Shown: piece after piece, positions 7,549 to 16,079 of the stretch
Layout: every line of letters starts with the position of its first letter
Position numbering within the stretch: position 1 is the stretch's first letter
Origin: Thermodesulfovibrio sp.
GTDB lineage: Bacteria; Nitrospirota; Thermodesulfovibrionia; UBA6902
Assembly (NCBI GenBank): GCA_026982355.1
Contig: JALSHG010000080.1
Location: 1 to 55,369, forward strand
DNA length: 55,369 nucleotides
Direction: 5' to 3'
Position numbers and translations under genes: made by a program
Notes under the pieces: model-generated
Told to the model about the DNA's origin: nothing
Seen by the model: only the letters and a program-made list of their open reading frames with translations
Databases searched by the model: none

Positions 7549-8523
7549 TCAACTCCTCAGACGGCTGGCCAGTTTGACGGCCTCTGTCATACTCGATGGG
7601 TTTGCCGCATTTTTCCACGCAATGTCAAATGCCGTACCGTGGTCGGGTGAAGTCCTGATTATGGGCAGCCCCACCGTAACATTCACCCCTGAATCAAAAT
7701 AAAGCATTTTGAACGGTATCAGGCCCTGGTCGTGATACATGCATACAATTATATCAAAATCCCCTTTATACGCCCTGTGAAAGACAACATCCGGCGGATA
7801 CGGGCCTGAGACTTCAAGGCCGTCTTTCCGGGCCTTTTCAACTGCGGGCGCGATCGAGACTTCCTCCTCCCTGCCCATGATCCCAGCTTCCCCGGCGTGG
7901 GGATTAAGCCCCGAAACAGCGATCCGCGGGTTTTCAATGCCGAGCATCCTGGCCCCGGTTCGTGCAAGCCTGATGGTCCTGTAAACGCATCTCCGGTTTA
8001 TCATCTTCGGCACATCCTCAAGGGGCACATGTATGGTGCATAGAATCACCTTCAGCCTTTCGCCTACAAACATCATCGCGACCTCGCGGGCATTGGTAAG
8101 CTCTGCCAGCAATTCGGTATGCCCGGGCCATTTGTATCCCGCCATGCGCAGGGACTCTTTTGACACCGGGGCTGTTACGATCGCGTGCACCTGTTTTTTC
8201 AGTGCAATGTCAACCGCCTTCTTTATGTACCTGACGGCTGCCCTGCCCGAGCCTGCCGAAGGAACGCCCCTGCGGCAACACGAACGTGTCCTTATATCAA
8301 GCACTTCAACCACTCCCGCCCCGGCCGGGGGGTCCGCCGGCCCGCCGACCGGCCTCACCCGGAGGTCAAGCCCTGCAAGCCTGACGGCCTCCTTCATGAC
8401 CCCGGCGCTGCCGACAACCAGCGGCCTGCACCGGTCTTTTATCGAGGCACAGGCAAGGGCCTTGGCTGTAACCTCGGGGCCTATGCCGCCGGGGTCCCCC
8501 ATGGTTATCGCTATATTCTTCAT
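7549..8523 (-). CDS. pdxA: 4-hydroxythreonine-4-phosphate dehydrogenase
   Basis: NAD-dependent enzyme (324 aa) of the DXP-dependent pyridoxal phosphate pathway. It oxidises 4-phosphohydroxy-L-threonine, which after decarboxylation goes to PdxJ. Visible motifs are TMGDPGGIGPE at the N-terminus, the metal-binding histidines in GHTELLAELT, NPHAGE and YHDQGL, and SPDHGTA. It is the first gene of a reverse-strand pair with rdgB. A palindromic half-element lies just upstream (8546 onward). Confidence 0.95.
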   Translation of the reverse strand: MKNIAITMGDPGGIGPEVTAKALACASIKDRCRPLVVGSAGVMKEAVRLAGLDLRVRPVGGPADPPAGAGVVEVLDIRTRSCCRRGVPSAGSGRAAVRYIKKAVDIALKKQVHAIVTAPVSKESLRMAGYKWPGHTELLAELTNAREVAMMFVGERLKVILCTIHVPLEDVPKMINRRCVYRTIRLARTGARMLGIENPRIAVSGLNPHAGEAGIMGREEEVSIAPAVEKARKDGLEVSGPYPPDVVFHRAYKGDFDIIVCMYHDQGLIPFKMLYFDSGVNVTVGLPIIRTSPDHGTAFDIAWKNAANPSSMTEAVKLASRLRS

Positions 8524-8545
8524 CGAGTCATTGCAATTGCAATAA

Positions 8546-8615
8546 ACCTTAATGTGGCATAAAAATGCCGCCCGCGGGCAGGATGCCCTGCCGGAAAAGC
8601 CTTATCTGCGTTACC
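8546..8615. repeat. Palindromic element, copy 4 (single arm)
   Basis: Begins CCTTAATGTGGCATAAAAA (8548) and continues TGCCGCCCGCGGGCAGG, then GGAAAAGCCTTATCTGCG, which matches the interior of copy 3 (GGAAAAGCTTTATCTGCG). No opposite arm is found before the hairpin at 8643, so this is half an element. Confidence 0.75.
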
Positions 8616-8642
8616 TTCAGTGGTAACGGTTCAGTCTTTTCA

Positions 8643-8678
8643 CCAGAAGCTCCCCCGTCAAGCGGGAGGAGCTTCTGG
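8643..8678. terminator. Strong GC-rich hairpin, possible terminator of M48 gene
   Basis: Arms CCAGAAGCTCCCCCG (8643-8657) and CGGGAGGAGCTTCTGG (8663-8678) pair along about 15 bases with one bulge and a five-base loop. Neither side has a run of T, so it is not a classical intrinsic terminator, but it may end or stabilise the reverse-strand protease transcript. Confidence 0.5.
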
Positions 8679-8830
8679 GAGGATGTGATTTCATTTCTGA
8701 CTGCCCCACGATTTTGAACGGAAGCAGTGGACGGCGAACCATCGCATAAATTTTACAATTATCAGCTTTCAACTTTCAATCCGGCGTGCAGCGGCACAGT
8801 GGCGGAAAAACCTCGCCGGCCGCCCTGAGA

Positions 8831-10588
8831 TTAAAGGAAGCCGGGGGTGTATCCCGTGATAATCATGTAGCATCCAAAGGCCAGTCCCGCAACCGCTATA
8901 ATGCCGGCGAACACGTATCTTGCCGCATATGTGTAGCATTTCCGCTCCTTTTGTCCCGGCACCTTGATACTTTCAATCTCGATACGCGGGGCGGGCGACC
9001 TCCTGTACCAGCCCGTGACCTCGGCCACCTGGTTGTCGTATTCCGCCCGCTTGAACATACCGAAGAATGTATCCCAGAAAGGCAGAGGCTGCCTGTAATC
9101 AAGGAATATAATCCCGGTATCATCCCGAAGCACGAAATCCTCCGACCAGACAAGTCCGGGGATCCCCCGGCCGATGATCACCCCCTTTATCCTGCACGGG
9201 ACGGGCCTGATGCCGGATACCTTCACCTCTGACAGCAAATCCGATACCGATTTTTCAGGAAACACGCCGAATCTGTAAGAGAATCTTGCCTTCAGGAAAC
9301 TGGCGAATCCCGCGGCGGATATTCCGGCTGCGAGCAGCAGCCTCTCACCGGTTACAACGGCCGCCGCAAGAAATGCGATAAATACCAGAACCGGCAGGAA
9401 TTTAATGAACATGTCAACCATAAACTCCTTCCGGTAAGACTCCGGCTTTTCTTCGTCAAACCTGATAAAAGGCTCCCTGCCCAGCATCTCCGAGAGCCTG
9501 CCCAGGTGGTGTATTCTGGAAGCAATGAGGGGATGCGTGGAACCGAGTTCATAGTATTTCGCCCATGGATTCCACAACTCCCACTTCATTGCGGCCCTGA
9601 GATTCTCCTTGTCGATCTCATTGCCCATCTTTGCGGCTGCGCCTACCGACGGCAGCGACGAAACGGCAAGGGCGGCTGCGCGTGTCGCATCGAATATTCC
9701 AAGCGCCCCGACCGTCTCGAATCCCGTGTCTTCCTCCTCATGTTTTTTCCGTTTTTCCTTGCCCTGCTCCTTCGACTTCTGTTGCCTGCTTTTCCGCTCC
9801 GCCTCTTTTCCGGCGAGTCCGTAGCCGATCTTTACGAGTCCGCTTGCAAGGCTCTCGGGGTTTTTGGTGATTCTTCCCGCGAACCTGTCTGCAAAGCACT
9901 CCCTTGCCCTTGAAAGCCAGAGGACTATATATTCGGAAACCACATAAAGAACGAACGAAGCAAGGGCGATCATACCGGTGGTGTCGCCCCGGTGGTTCTG
10001 ATCCTGCGAGGAGCCGTTCCCGCTGTCCCCCATTGCGGCCAGCCCTCTGAAGATATAGTATAAAACGAGCGGAACGATCTGGGCGGCGGTCATAATAAGC
10101 ATGTCCCAGTGCCTGGCATGAGCTATCTCATGGGCCACAACCCCCTTGAGTTCATCTTCATTCAACAGGTCCATGATCCCGCTGGTCAGGACGATTCTTG
10201 CATTGTCCGGCGTATGCCCGTATGTGAATGCGTTGGGGGCGCCGTCGCGGATTATCCCTATTCTCGGATTCTTCATCCTGATATTCCTGCAGGTACGGGT
10301 GATAAAATTCCTCAGGAAAACCGGAAGGTCTTCATATTTAACCCATGACATACTGTAATATCTCTTCAGAACCCTGTCGATTATCCCCGGCGCCATGATG
10401 AACTGCAGTGTCGCCGTTACGACACCGGTAATCAGTGCTGCGCCGCGAGTAAACGGCGTGAATATCGTCAGCGCTATAAGGACCAGCGTCAGAAGGGCGT
10501 AAAGAAGAATCAGCACCATTGCCGAACGTATGAAAAGATTCGGAAGACCTGACAGGCCGTTTCCTTTATGGTTTGAATACTTCATCAT
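8831..10588 (-). CDS. Membrane-bound M48 family zinc metalloprotease
   Basis: HtpX/Ste24-type peptidase (585 aa) of the inner membrane. The zinc site is HEIAH (about residue 151), with a downstream glutamate in SRARECFADRFAG. Two N-terminal membrane helices, two more around residues 165-225 and two around 410-445 are visible, with a further helix near the C-terminus (about 560-580). A charged lysine/glutamate-rich insertion lies near residue 270. Between about 460 and 545 there is a soluble beta-rich region with DDTGIIFLDYRQP and AEVTGWYRR, resembling an OB-fold, not part of ordinary HtpX (about 290 aa). Start at 10588, or 10585, after AGGAGG. HtpX-type enzymes degrade misfolded membrane proteins; the substrate here is unknown. 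Confidence 0.88.
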   Translation of the reverse strand: MMKYSNHKGNGLSGLPNLFIRSAMVLILLYALLTLVLIALTIFTPFTRGAALITGVVTATLQFIMAPGIIDRVLKRYYSMSWVKYEDLPVFLRNFITRTCRNIRMKNPRIGIIRDGAPNAFTYGHTPDNARIVLTSGIMDLLNEDELKGVVAHEIAHARHWDMLIMTAAQIVPLVLYYIFRGLAAMGDSGNGSSQDQNHRGDTTGMIALASFVLYVVSEYIVLWLSRARECFADRFAGRITKNPESLASGLVKIGYGLAGKEAERKSRQQKSKEQGKEKRKKHEEEDTGFETVGALGIFDATRAAALAVSSLPSVGAAAKMGNEIDKENLRAAMKWELWNPWAKYYELGSTHPLIASRIHHLGRLSEMLGREPFIRFDEEKPESYRKEFMVDMFIKFLPVLVFIAFLAAAVVTGERLLLAAGISAAGFASFLKARFSYRFGVFPEKSVSDLLSEVKVSGIRPVPCRIKGVIIGRGIPGLVWSEDFVLRDDTGIIFLDYRQPLPFWDTFFGMFKRAEYDNQVAEVTGWYRRSPAPRIEIESIKVPGQKERKCYTYAARYVFAGIIAVAGLAFGCYMIITGYTPGFL

Positions 10589-10614
10589 GTATCCTCCTTT
10601 TAAAATCCGATTTT

Positions 10615-10662
10615 ATAACCTTGAAGCGGCATGAAACACCGGCGGCGGGCAGGAGGAGGTTG
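10615..10662. repeat. Degenerate palindromic half-element
   Basis: CCTTGAAGCGGCATGA at 10619, followed by CCGGCGGCGGGCAGGAGGA, is a diverged copy of one arm of the family. It lies in the gap between the M48 gene and the small zinc-ribbon gene. Confidence 0.4.
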
Positions 10663-10714
10663 AGTGGATACCGCCAGGTCGAAGAGGCGGTTGCCTCCGT
10701 GCGGTGTCGAGGAA

Positions 10715-10882
10715 TCAGGGGAGGGGCTGCCGCGTATTGGTTTGATAGTATTCCCTGAGGCGGTCAAGCTCTCCCCTGTCAAACCATGCCCCCCGGCAGT
10801 CCGGGCATACATCGATAATGACGGAGCCATACTCCCCAAGGTCAGTGGATTTCAAGCCGGTATTACATCTCGGACACTTCAT
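10715..10882 (-). CDS. Small zinc-ribbon (TFIIB-type) protein
   Basis: A 55-aa reading frame too short for many gene finders. It begins MKCPRC and continues with CPDCRGAWFDRGELDRL. This is the pattern of the zf-TFIIB family (two CxxC knuckles, then G-W-D-GEL), which are small metal-binding proteins of unknown role. The start ATG at 10882 has GGAG eight bases upstream. It is on the same strand as the M48 protease gene, 126 bases ahead of it, and could be co-transcribed. An inverted repeat lies in its leader (10901-10925). Confidence 0.85.
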   Translation of the reverse strand: MKCPRCNTGLKSTDLGEYGSVIIDVCPDCRGAWFDRGELDRLREYYQTNTRQPLP

Positions 10883-10900
10883 GATCAATCTCCTTCAATG

Positions 10901-10931
10901 TCCCCTGCCTGCTATCGTCAGGGGATTTTTT
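10901..10931 (+). terminator. Intrinsic-terminator-like hairpin
   Basis: TCCCCTG (10901-10907) pairs with CAGGGGA (10919-10925), followed by TTTTTT. It has terminator form in the forward direction, although no forward gene lies upstream. On the reverse strand it lies in the leader of the zinc-ribbon gene, where it could be regulatory or protect against antisense transcription. Confidence 0.45.
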
Positions 10932-11075
10932 ACAAAAAAACTGTTGTCGCAGAAAGAGTATAAACAAAAATATCTGCTTTGGAAATTATAATTTCGAACT
11001 GATTTTATAATACCGGAAGAGGCCGGCGGAGACGGCGGCGGGGAGGTGACGCAGCATCTTTACGGCGTAAACTTT

Positions 11076-11163
11076 AACCTTAATGTGCCATAAACGTGCA
11101 GAGGAGTCCGCCCCGCCGGCGGTTTTTTATGCCGCTGTAAGGTAAACATTACAGTTGCATAAA
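11076..11163. repeat. Palindromic element, copy 5
   Basis: CCTTAATGTGCCATAA (11078) and, inverted, TTATGCCGCTGTAAGG (to 11142) flank GAGGAGTCCGCCCCGCCGGCGG. A third terminus ATTACAGTTGCATAAA follows at 11148, as in copy 1. It lies downstream of gspF. Confidence 0.8.
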
Positions 11164-11203
11164 TACGGGTAGCCGGGCGGGGGGGAACGGCGCCACTCCG
11201 AAT

Positions 11204-12376
11204 TTACATCATCTGGTTAAGCTCGAATATCGGCAGGAGGACCGCCAGGACGATAAAGCCGACTATCAGTCCCATTGCCAGTATGAGGACCGGCTCCAGG
11301 ATGCTGATGCCCGCTTGCAGCTTCCTGTCGAACTCGGACTCATAAGAGTCCGCCGTCCGTTTCAGCACCTCGGGGAGTTTGCCGGTCTGCTCGCCGGTCG
11401 CGATGATCTGCAGGAGCGTGGGGGGGAAACCTTCAAGGCTGGCCGAAAGCCTCGCGCCCTGTGAAACCAGTTCCTGGGCTGCGAGAATCTTCTTCTCAAG
11501 GACGGTATTGCCCGTGGCCTTTGAAGTCAACTGCATGGCGTTCAATATGGGGAGCCCCCCTGAAAGCAGGAATCCCATGGTCATGGTGAAACGCAGCATG
11601 TAAAGCCCCATGAGAACCCCGCTGGGGTCCCTGAGCAGCACCGCGTCGACCAGGTCCTTTCTTGTCCTCCTGATCCTGCGGAATAAAACCGCTCCGCCGC
11701 CGGCCAGGGCCAGGAGCAGCCACCAGAATTTCTTCAGCCCGGCGCTTACCCAGATGAGAATGATTGTTATGAGGGGCAGGGAGGCTGAACTCTCCTCGAA
11801 TATCCTCGTTATCTTCGGGATTACAAAGGTAAAAAGAAACAGGACGATGGCTATGCTTACACATGCCATGAATGCGGGATAGATGAGGGCTGTTTTAATC
11901 TTGTTCCTGAGATTGATGTCCCTCTCCAGAAAGTCCGCCAGCTTCAGCAGGACATCCGTGAGTTTTCCGCTGGTTTCCCCGGCGGCGATCATGCCCGTAT
12001 AAAAGTCCGGAAAGATCGAGGGATGGGCCTGCATTGCGCGGGCAAGCGACGCCCCGCCGGCAAGCGCCTCCTTGATATCGAGCAGTATGTTCCTCCAGTC
12101 GCCTTTCTGCTCCGACGACAGGGCGCTGAATGCGTCTATGAGGGGAACGCCGGATGACAGAAGCGTTGAAAGCCTCCTCGTTATGCCGGCCAGCACAAGG
12201 GGGGATGGCTTCCTGGAGAATATGCGCTTTCCGTGGGTGACGGCCTCGGTTATCTCTCTGGGAAAGATACCCTTTGTCTTAATCTTCAGTATCGCGTCCC
12301 TCCGGCCGTCGGCTTCTATGACGCCTTCCGTTTTCAGGCCCTGATGATCATATCCCGTGTATTTAAATACCGGCAT
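11204..12376 (-). CDS. gspF: Type II secretion inner-membrane platform protein GspF
   Basis: Polytopic protein (390 aa from the chosen start) that anchors the secretion ATPase at the inner membrane. Two repeated T2SSF domains are visible: LAGITRRLSTLLSSGVPL... FYTGMIAAGETSGKL, and LRFTMTMGFLLSGGLP... LLQIIATGEQTGKLPEVL. Three hydrophobic segments lie near residues 170-195, 215-240 and the C-terminus. The start MPVFKYTGYD at 12376 matches the family and has GGGGAG upstream; the open frame extends further but with a non-family, proline-rich leader. Last gene of the gspC-D-E-F operon. Confidence 0.94.
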   Translation of the reverse strand: MPVFKYTGYDHQGLKTEGVIEADGRRDAILKIKTKGIFPREITEAVTHGKRIFSRKPSPLVLAGITRRLSTLLSSGVPLIDAFSALSSEQKGDWRNILLDIKEALAGGASLARAMQAHPSIFPDFYTGMIAAGETSGKLTDVLLKLADFLERDINLRNKIKTALIYPAFMACVSIAIVLFLFTFVIPKITRIFEESSASLPLITIILIWVSAGLKKFWWLLLALAGGGAVLFRRIRRTRKDLVDAVLLRDPSGVLMGLYMLRFTMTMGFLLSGGLPILNAMQLTSKATGNTVLEKKILAAQELVSQGARLSASLEGFPPTLLQIIATGEQTGKLPEVLKRTADSYESEFDRKLQAGISILEPVLILAMGLIVGFIVLAVLLPIFELNQMM

Positions 12377-12412
12377 GATTTTCTCCCCGCGCCCGTGAAG
12401 GCCCCCGTTAAG

Positions 12413-12437
12413 CCGGGGGGGAAGCCCCCCTCCCGGG
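12413..12437. promoter_or_regulatory. GC-rich hairpin between gspE and gspF
   Basis: Six G (12415-12420) pair with six C (12425-12430) across a four-base loop, flanked by further partial pairing (CCGG/CCGG). It lies in the only sizeable gap (102 bases) of the gsp operon, and could lower gspF expression relative to gspE or stabilise the upstream mRNA. No T-run follows. Confidence 0.4.
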
Positions 12438-12478
12438 TCAAAAGGGACCGGCGGGTCATACAAACGATCTCTCCTTCG

Positions 12479-14029
12479 CTATCCCCCCGCCTCCGTTCCC
12501 TCCGGCAGGACATTTGTACTGTGGGTTATCCTCAGGGCCTCTTCCACTGTTGTGACGCCCCTGAGTATTTTCTCAACCGCGTTTTCGTGCAGGGGCCTGA
12601 ACCCCGCCTTTAAGGCAGCGGCCCTGACGGCCTCGGCGTCTTTTCTTTCCACTATCATCGCCCTTATGTCGGATGTGATGTCGAGGAATTCGTATATGCC
12701 CGTCCTTCCGAGATACCCCTTGCCGAGGCACTTGTCGCAGCCTTTTCCCCGGTAAAGCACATCCGGCGTGTGCGGGCTGAGATAAGACAATTCCTGTCGC
12801 GAGGGAGTATACGAGTCCCTGCAGTACGGACATATCACGCGGATGAGCCTCTGGGCAAGGATGCACACCAGTGACGAGGCCACGAGAAACGGCTCTATGC
12901 CCATGTCGACAAGCCTTGCAACAGCGCTCGGTGCATCGTTTGTATGAAGCGTGCTGAGCACGAGATGTCCTGTGAGCGATGCGTGCACGGCGATCTCCGC
13001 GGTCTCGAGGTCCCTTATCTCCCCCACCATCATGATATCGGGGTCCTGTCTCAGGATCGATCTCAACCCTGTTGCGAATGTAAGGCCTATCCTGGGATTG
13101 ACCTGCATCTGCCCGATCCCGCTCAACTGGTACTCTACGGGGTCTTCGACAGTGATGATATTCCTTTCCTCGGTGTTGAGCCTGAGCAGGGAGGCATACA
13201 GGGTGGTTGTTTTCCCGGAGCCCGTGGGACCTGTCACCAGTATGATACCGTTCTGCCTTGAAAGCGCCCGTTTGAGCGAGCGCAGTGTCTCGTCCGCCAG
13301 GCCGAGCATTTCGAGGCTCAGGACCCCCGCCTGCCTGTCGAGCAGCCTTAATACCGCCCTCTCGCCCAGGGCGGTCGGGATTATCGAGACCCTGATGTCT
13401 ATGTCCTTTCCGCCCACGAGGAGCTTTATCCGCCCGTCCTGCGGCAGCCTCTTTTCCGCGATGTCGAGCCCCGCGATTATCTTTATCCTCGATATAAGTG
13501 CGTCATGGATAATCTTCGGGGGGCTCAGCACCTTGTTCAGGATGCCATCCACCCTGAACCTCACGTCTATCCCCTTTTCGTAAGGCTCTATGTGTATGTC
13601 GCTGGCCTTTTCCTTTACGGCCTCCATCAGCAGGGCGTTGAGCAGCCTTATAATCGGGGCCTCTTCCGTAAGCTCGAGCAGGTCTTTCGGTGACTCGAAT
13701 TCCGTTGCGATCATCGAAAGGTCCTCGCCCTTGATGTCCCCCATCACCTCATCCACCCTGCTTGCCTGGCTGTATATGCGGTTTACGGCGTCAAGGATTG
13801 TCTTCTCATCCGCCTGCACAGGATGCGGCTTCAGGCCCCGGCTCCTTGCCAGGTCCCTGAGCGCGTAAATCCCACGGTTGCCCGCAACAGCGGCCACGAG
13901 GCCGTCCCCCTGCACCCGCAGGGGAAGCATGATGTTTCCTTTTACGTACGAGAGCGAGATGCCTTTGAGAAGGGATATGTCTATGTCCTCGTCTTTTATG
14001 CTGTCTACGGTCTCCATACTGCGCATCAT
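12479..14029 (-). CDS. gspE: Type II secretion ATPase GspE
   Basis: Cytoplasmic hexameric ATPase (516 aa) that powers pseudopilus assembly. Visible are an N-terminal GspE domain, the Walker A motif GPTGSGKTTTLYA (about 267), the Asp box and Walker B region DPDIMMVGEIRD, the His box LVLSTLHTNDAPSA, and the zinc-binding tetracysteine domain CPYC...CDKC between about 400 and 440. The start ATG overlaps the gspD stop (ATGA), giving translational coupling. Confidence 0.96.
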   Translation of the reverse strand: MMRSMETVDSIKDEDIDISLLKGISLSYVKGNIMLPLRVQGDGLVAAVAGNRGIYALRDLARSRGLKPHPVQADEKTILDAVNRIYSQASRVDEVMGDIKGEDLSMIATEFESPKDLLELTEEAPIIRLLNALLMEAVKEKASDIHIEPYEKGIDVRFRVDGILNKVLSPPKIIHDALISRIKIIAGLDIAEKRLPQDGRIKLLVGGKDIDIRVSIIPTALGERAVLRLLDRQAGVLSLEMLGLADETLRSLKRALSRQNGIILVTGPTGSGKTTTLYASLLRLNTEERNIITVEDPVEYQLSGIGQMQVNPRIGLTFATGLRSILRQDPDIMMVGEIRDLETAEIAVHASLTGHLVLSTLHTNDAPSAVARLVDMGIEPFLVASSLVCILAQRLIRVICPYCRDSYTPSRQELSYLSPHTPDVLYRGKGCDKCLGKGYLGRTGIYEFLDITSDIRAMIVERKDAEAVRAAALKAGFRPLHENAVEKILRGVTTVEEALRITHSTNVLPEGTEAGG

Positions 14030-16053
14030 GCAGCCGCTACCCCTGTTTTGTCTTCAGCACGAGGATCGGCGGATGGACCGGCATCGCCGTCTTCAACAGC
14101 AGGAGCTATTTTTTTTTTGCCGCCGTCTTCCGCGGGACGCTGTATCGTGGCCTTATAGTTGGGCTCGGCGTAGAGGACCTCGGGTATGGACATGAACTCC
14201 CTGACCGCGTCCTCCACCTCCAGGCCGGGTTTAAGCCTGAGATGGTATACCTTTATGCCTTCATAATATTTTATGACGGACGCCCCTCTCTCCGCTATTA
14301 TTTCCCGGGCGCTTTCATCCGTGACCCCCTCCTTGAATTTAACGAGCAGTTCACCGCTTGCGTAGAACTTCTCCCTTTTCACGAATTCCATGTATTTGTC
14401 CTCTGTTATCTTCGATAACTGCGGTGTTTCCTTGATCACATGCGGCGAGAGAAATACCAACAGGTTTGTCTTGTCTTTTGACACCCTCTCGAACTTGAAC
14501 AGCCATCCCAGGACAGGGATGTCTCCGAGTATGGGGGTCCTGGCGGTTGACTTTTCCTCTTTCTCCTGCATCAGTCCGCCGATCACAACCGTGTGCCCGT
14601 CCTTGACAACGATCGTCGTCTTTGTCGAACGCTTGGTGGTTGTGGGCCCAACGGTCGTGAGCACGCTCTCGGGGGTATCCTTGACAGCGGATATTTCCTG
14701 GAAGATGTTGAGCTTGACGTAATCCCCCTCTGTGATCTGCGGCGTGATCCTGAGGGTTATTCCCACATCCTTGCGCTCTATGGAGCTGAGAACCGTGTTG
14801 GTGGTGGTAAGGTCACGCTCCCTCTTTGATATGAAAGGCACGTTTTCTCCGACCACTATCTCGGCCTCCTCATTGTCCGAGGTGAGTATCTGCGGGGTGG
14901 AAAGCACGTTCACGGCGTTTTTGAAATAATTCAGGCTGAAGAGCGCCGCAAACCCCGGCGCCGTGAGCTGCTGCGTGGAAACCGAGCCGCTTGAAGAGAC
15001 CGTTGTCACGGGTATCTCGAGGAAATTGCCCATTCCGCCGGCTGAAAACCCCGTGAGACCGGAAATAATGGATTGCACCGCGCTTGAGCTTATGTTGCCG
15101 AATCCGCCTATTGCAACGGGTTCATCATTGGACCGGGCCATGGCCCTCCACCTTGCCCCGAGTTCCTTGAGCCTGGCTATGGAGGCCTCTATTATCATCG
15201 CCTCGACAAAGACCTGTTTTCTCCTCTTGTCGAGCTTTTTTATCACCTGCACTATGTTCTCATAATCAGACGGGGGAGCGACGATGATAAGGGAATTCGT
15301 CGTCTTGTCCGGCGTGACGTTTATGACGGGCGCGGCGGCGGGACCGATCCTCTTTTTAACCCGCCCCCGTGACGTCTTGTATGATGTGCGCAGGTCCTTT
15401 ACTATGCCCTGCAGCACCTTTGCAAGATTGGTCGCGTCCGCGTTCTCAAGGAAATAGACGTTTATCTTTGCGGCTTCCTGCACCGTGGAAGGCTTGTCTA
15501 TCAGCTTGATTATGGACATGACCTTCTCGATATTCACCGCGGAGTCGACCACGAGCAGGAGGTTGCGCGGGCCGAAGGCCGAGACATGCCCGTCCCTTGA
15601 GACGAGGGGGCGGAGAAACTTTATCGCTTCATCGGCCCTGATGTGTTTTACGGGGATGAGCTTTGTTATATACGACTCGTTGACCGGCAGCTTCTCACCC
15701 GTGGAGATGGAGCCCGACTGCTTTGCCAGGGAAGAGGGGATGATCTTGTATGTCTTGGGCCCTGCGGGGATTATGGTGTAGCCCTTGAGGCTCAGTACTG
15801 ATGTGAACAGGGAAAATGACTCCCTGACGGTCAGTTTTGTCGGGGCTATTATGGTGACCTTTCCCTTGACCCTTTCGTCAAACAGGAAATTGTCGCTGGT
15901 TATTTCGCTTATGAATTTGATTACAACAGGGATATCGACGTCCACGAAATTGAAGGAGATCATGTCCCGCCCGCCGTTGTTCCGCGATGCAAACGAGGAA
16001 ACGGAAATAAAGACAACCAGGCACAGGATAACGGGAATCTTGAAATTTTTCAT
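14026..16053 (-). CDS. gspD: Type II secretin GspD with C-terminal propeptide-like domain
   Basis: Outer-membrane secretin (675 aa) forming the exit channel. A short signal peptide (to about residue 22) is followed by N0-N3 domains (MISFNFVDVDIPVVIKFIS; VKHIRADEAIKFLRPL) and the secretin core with VGENVPFISKRE and TVVIGGLMQEKE. The core ends near residue 550. Residues 565-638 form an extra domain (ELLVKFKEGV, EIIAERGASV, VYHLRLKPG, VLYAEPNY) that looks like the I9/fervidolysin-type propeptide of subtilases, followed by a low-complexity tail of 37 residues. Secretins normally end in a short S-domain, so this is an unusual fusion. Follows gspC by 26 bases. Confidence 0.93.
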   Translation of the reverse strand: MKNFKIPVILCLVVFISVSSFASRNNGGRDMISFNFVDVDIPVVIKFISEITSDNFLFDERVKGKVTIIAPTKLTVRESFSLFTSVLSLKGYTIIPAGPKTYKIIPSSLAKQSGSISTGEKLPVNESYITKLIPVKHIRADEAIKFLRPLVSRDGHVSAFGPRNLLLVVDSAVNIEKVMSIIKLIDKPSTVQEAAKINVYFLENADATNLAKVLQGIVKDLRTSYKTSRGRVKKRIGPAAAPVINVTPDKTTNSLIIVAPPSDYENIVQVIKKLDKRRKQVFVEAMIIEASIARLKELGARWRAMARSNDEPVAIGGFGNISSSAVQSIISGLTGFSAGGMGNFLEIPVTTVSSSGSVSTQQLTAPGFAALFSLNYFKNAVNVLSTPQILTSDNEEAEIVVGENVPFISKRERDLTTTNTVLSSIERKDVGITLRITPQITEGDYVKLNIFQEISAVKDTPESVLTTVGPTTTKRSTKTTIVVKDGHTVVIGGLMQEKEEKSTARTPILGDIPVLGWLFKFERVSKDKTNLLVFLSPHVIKETPQLSKITEDKYMEFVKREKFYASGELLVKFKEGVTDESAREIIAERGASVIKYYEGIKVYHLRLKPGLEVEDAVREFMSIPEVLYAEPNYKATIQRPAEDGGKKKIAPAVEDGDAGPSADPRAEDKTGVAAA

Positions 16054-16079
16054 TGTAACAGAGCTTCCCCCTTTTACAC

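Larger units (their letters stand above)
8524..8830. other. Non-coding gap with half-element and hairpin
   Basis: No convincing gene. The left part holds a one-armed copy of the palindromic element, the middle a strong hairpin (8643-8678), and the rest shows no recognisable feature. It separates pdxA from the M48 protease gene, both on the reverse strand, so it should hold the pdxA promoter and the end of the protease transcript. Confidence 0.6.
10883..11203. other. Gap between zinc-ribbon gene and gspF
   Basis: Contains a terminator-like hairpin (10901-10931) and a palindromic element (11076-11163). No gene was found here. The stretch 10935-11040 is A/T-rich at first and probably carries the promoter of the small zinc-ribbon gene; no pseudopilin gene follows gspF. 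Confidence 0.55.

Noticed and set aside
12377-12463. N-terminal extension of GspF
   Set aside because: The leader is proline/glycine-rich, starts with TTG, and includes the intercistronic hairpin; MPVFKYTGYD at 12376 matches the family start.
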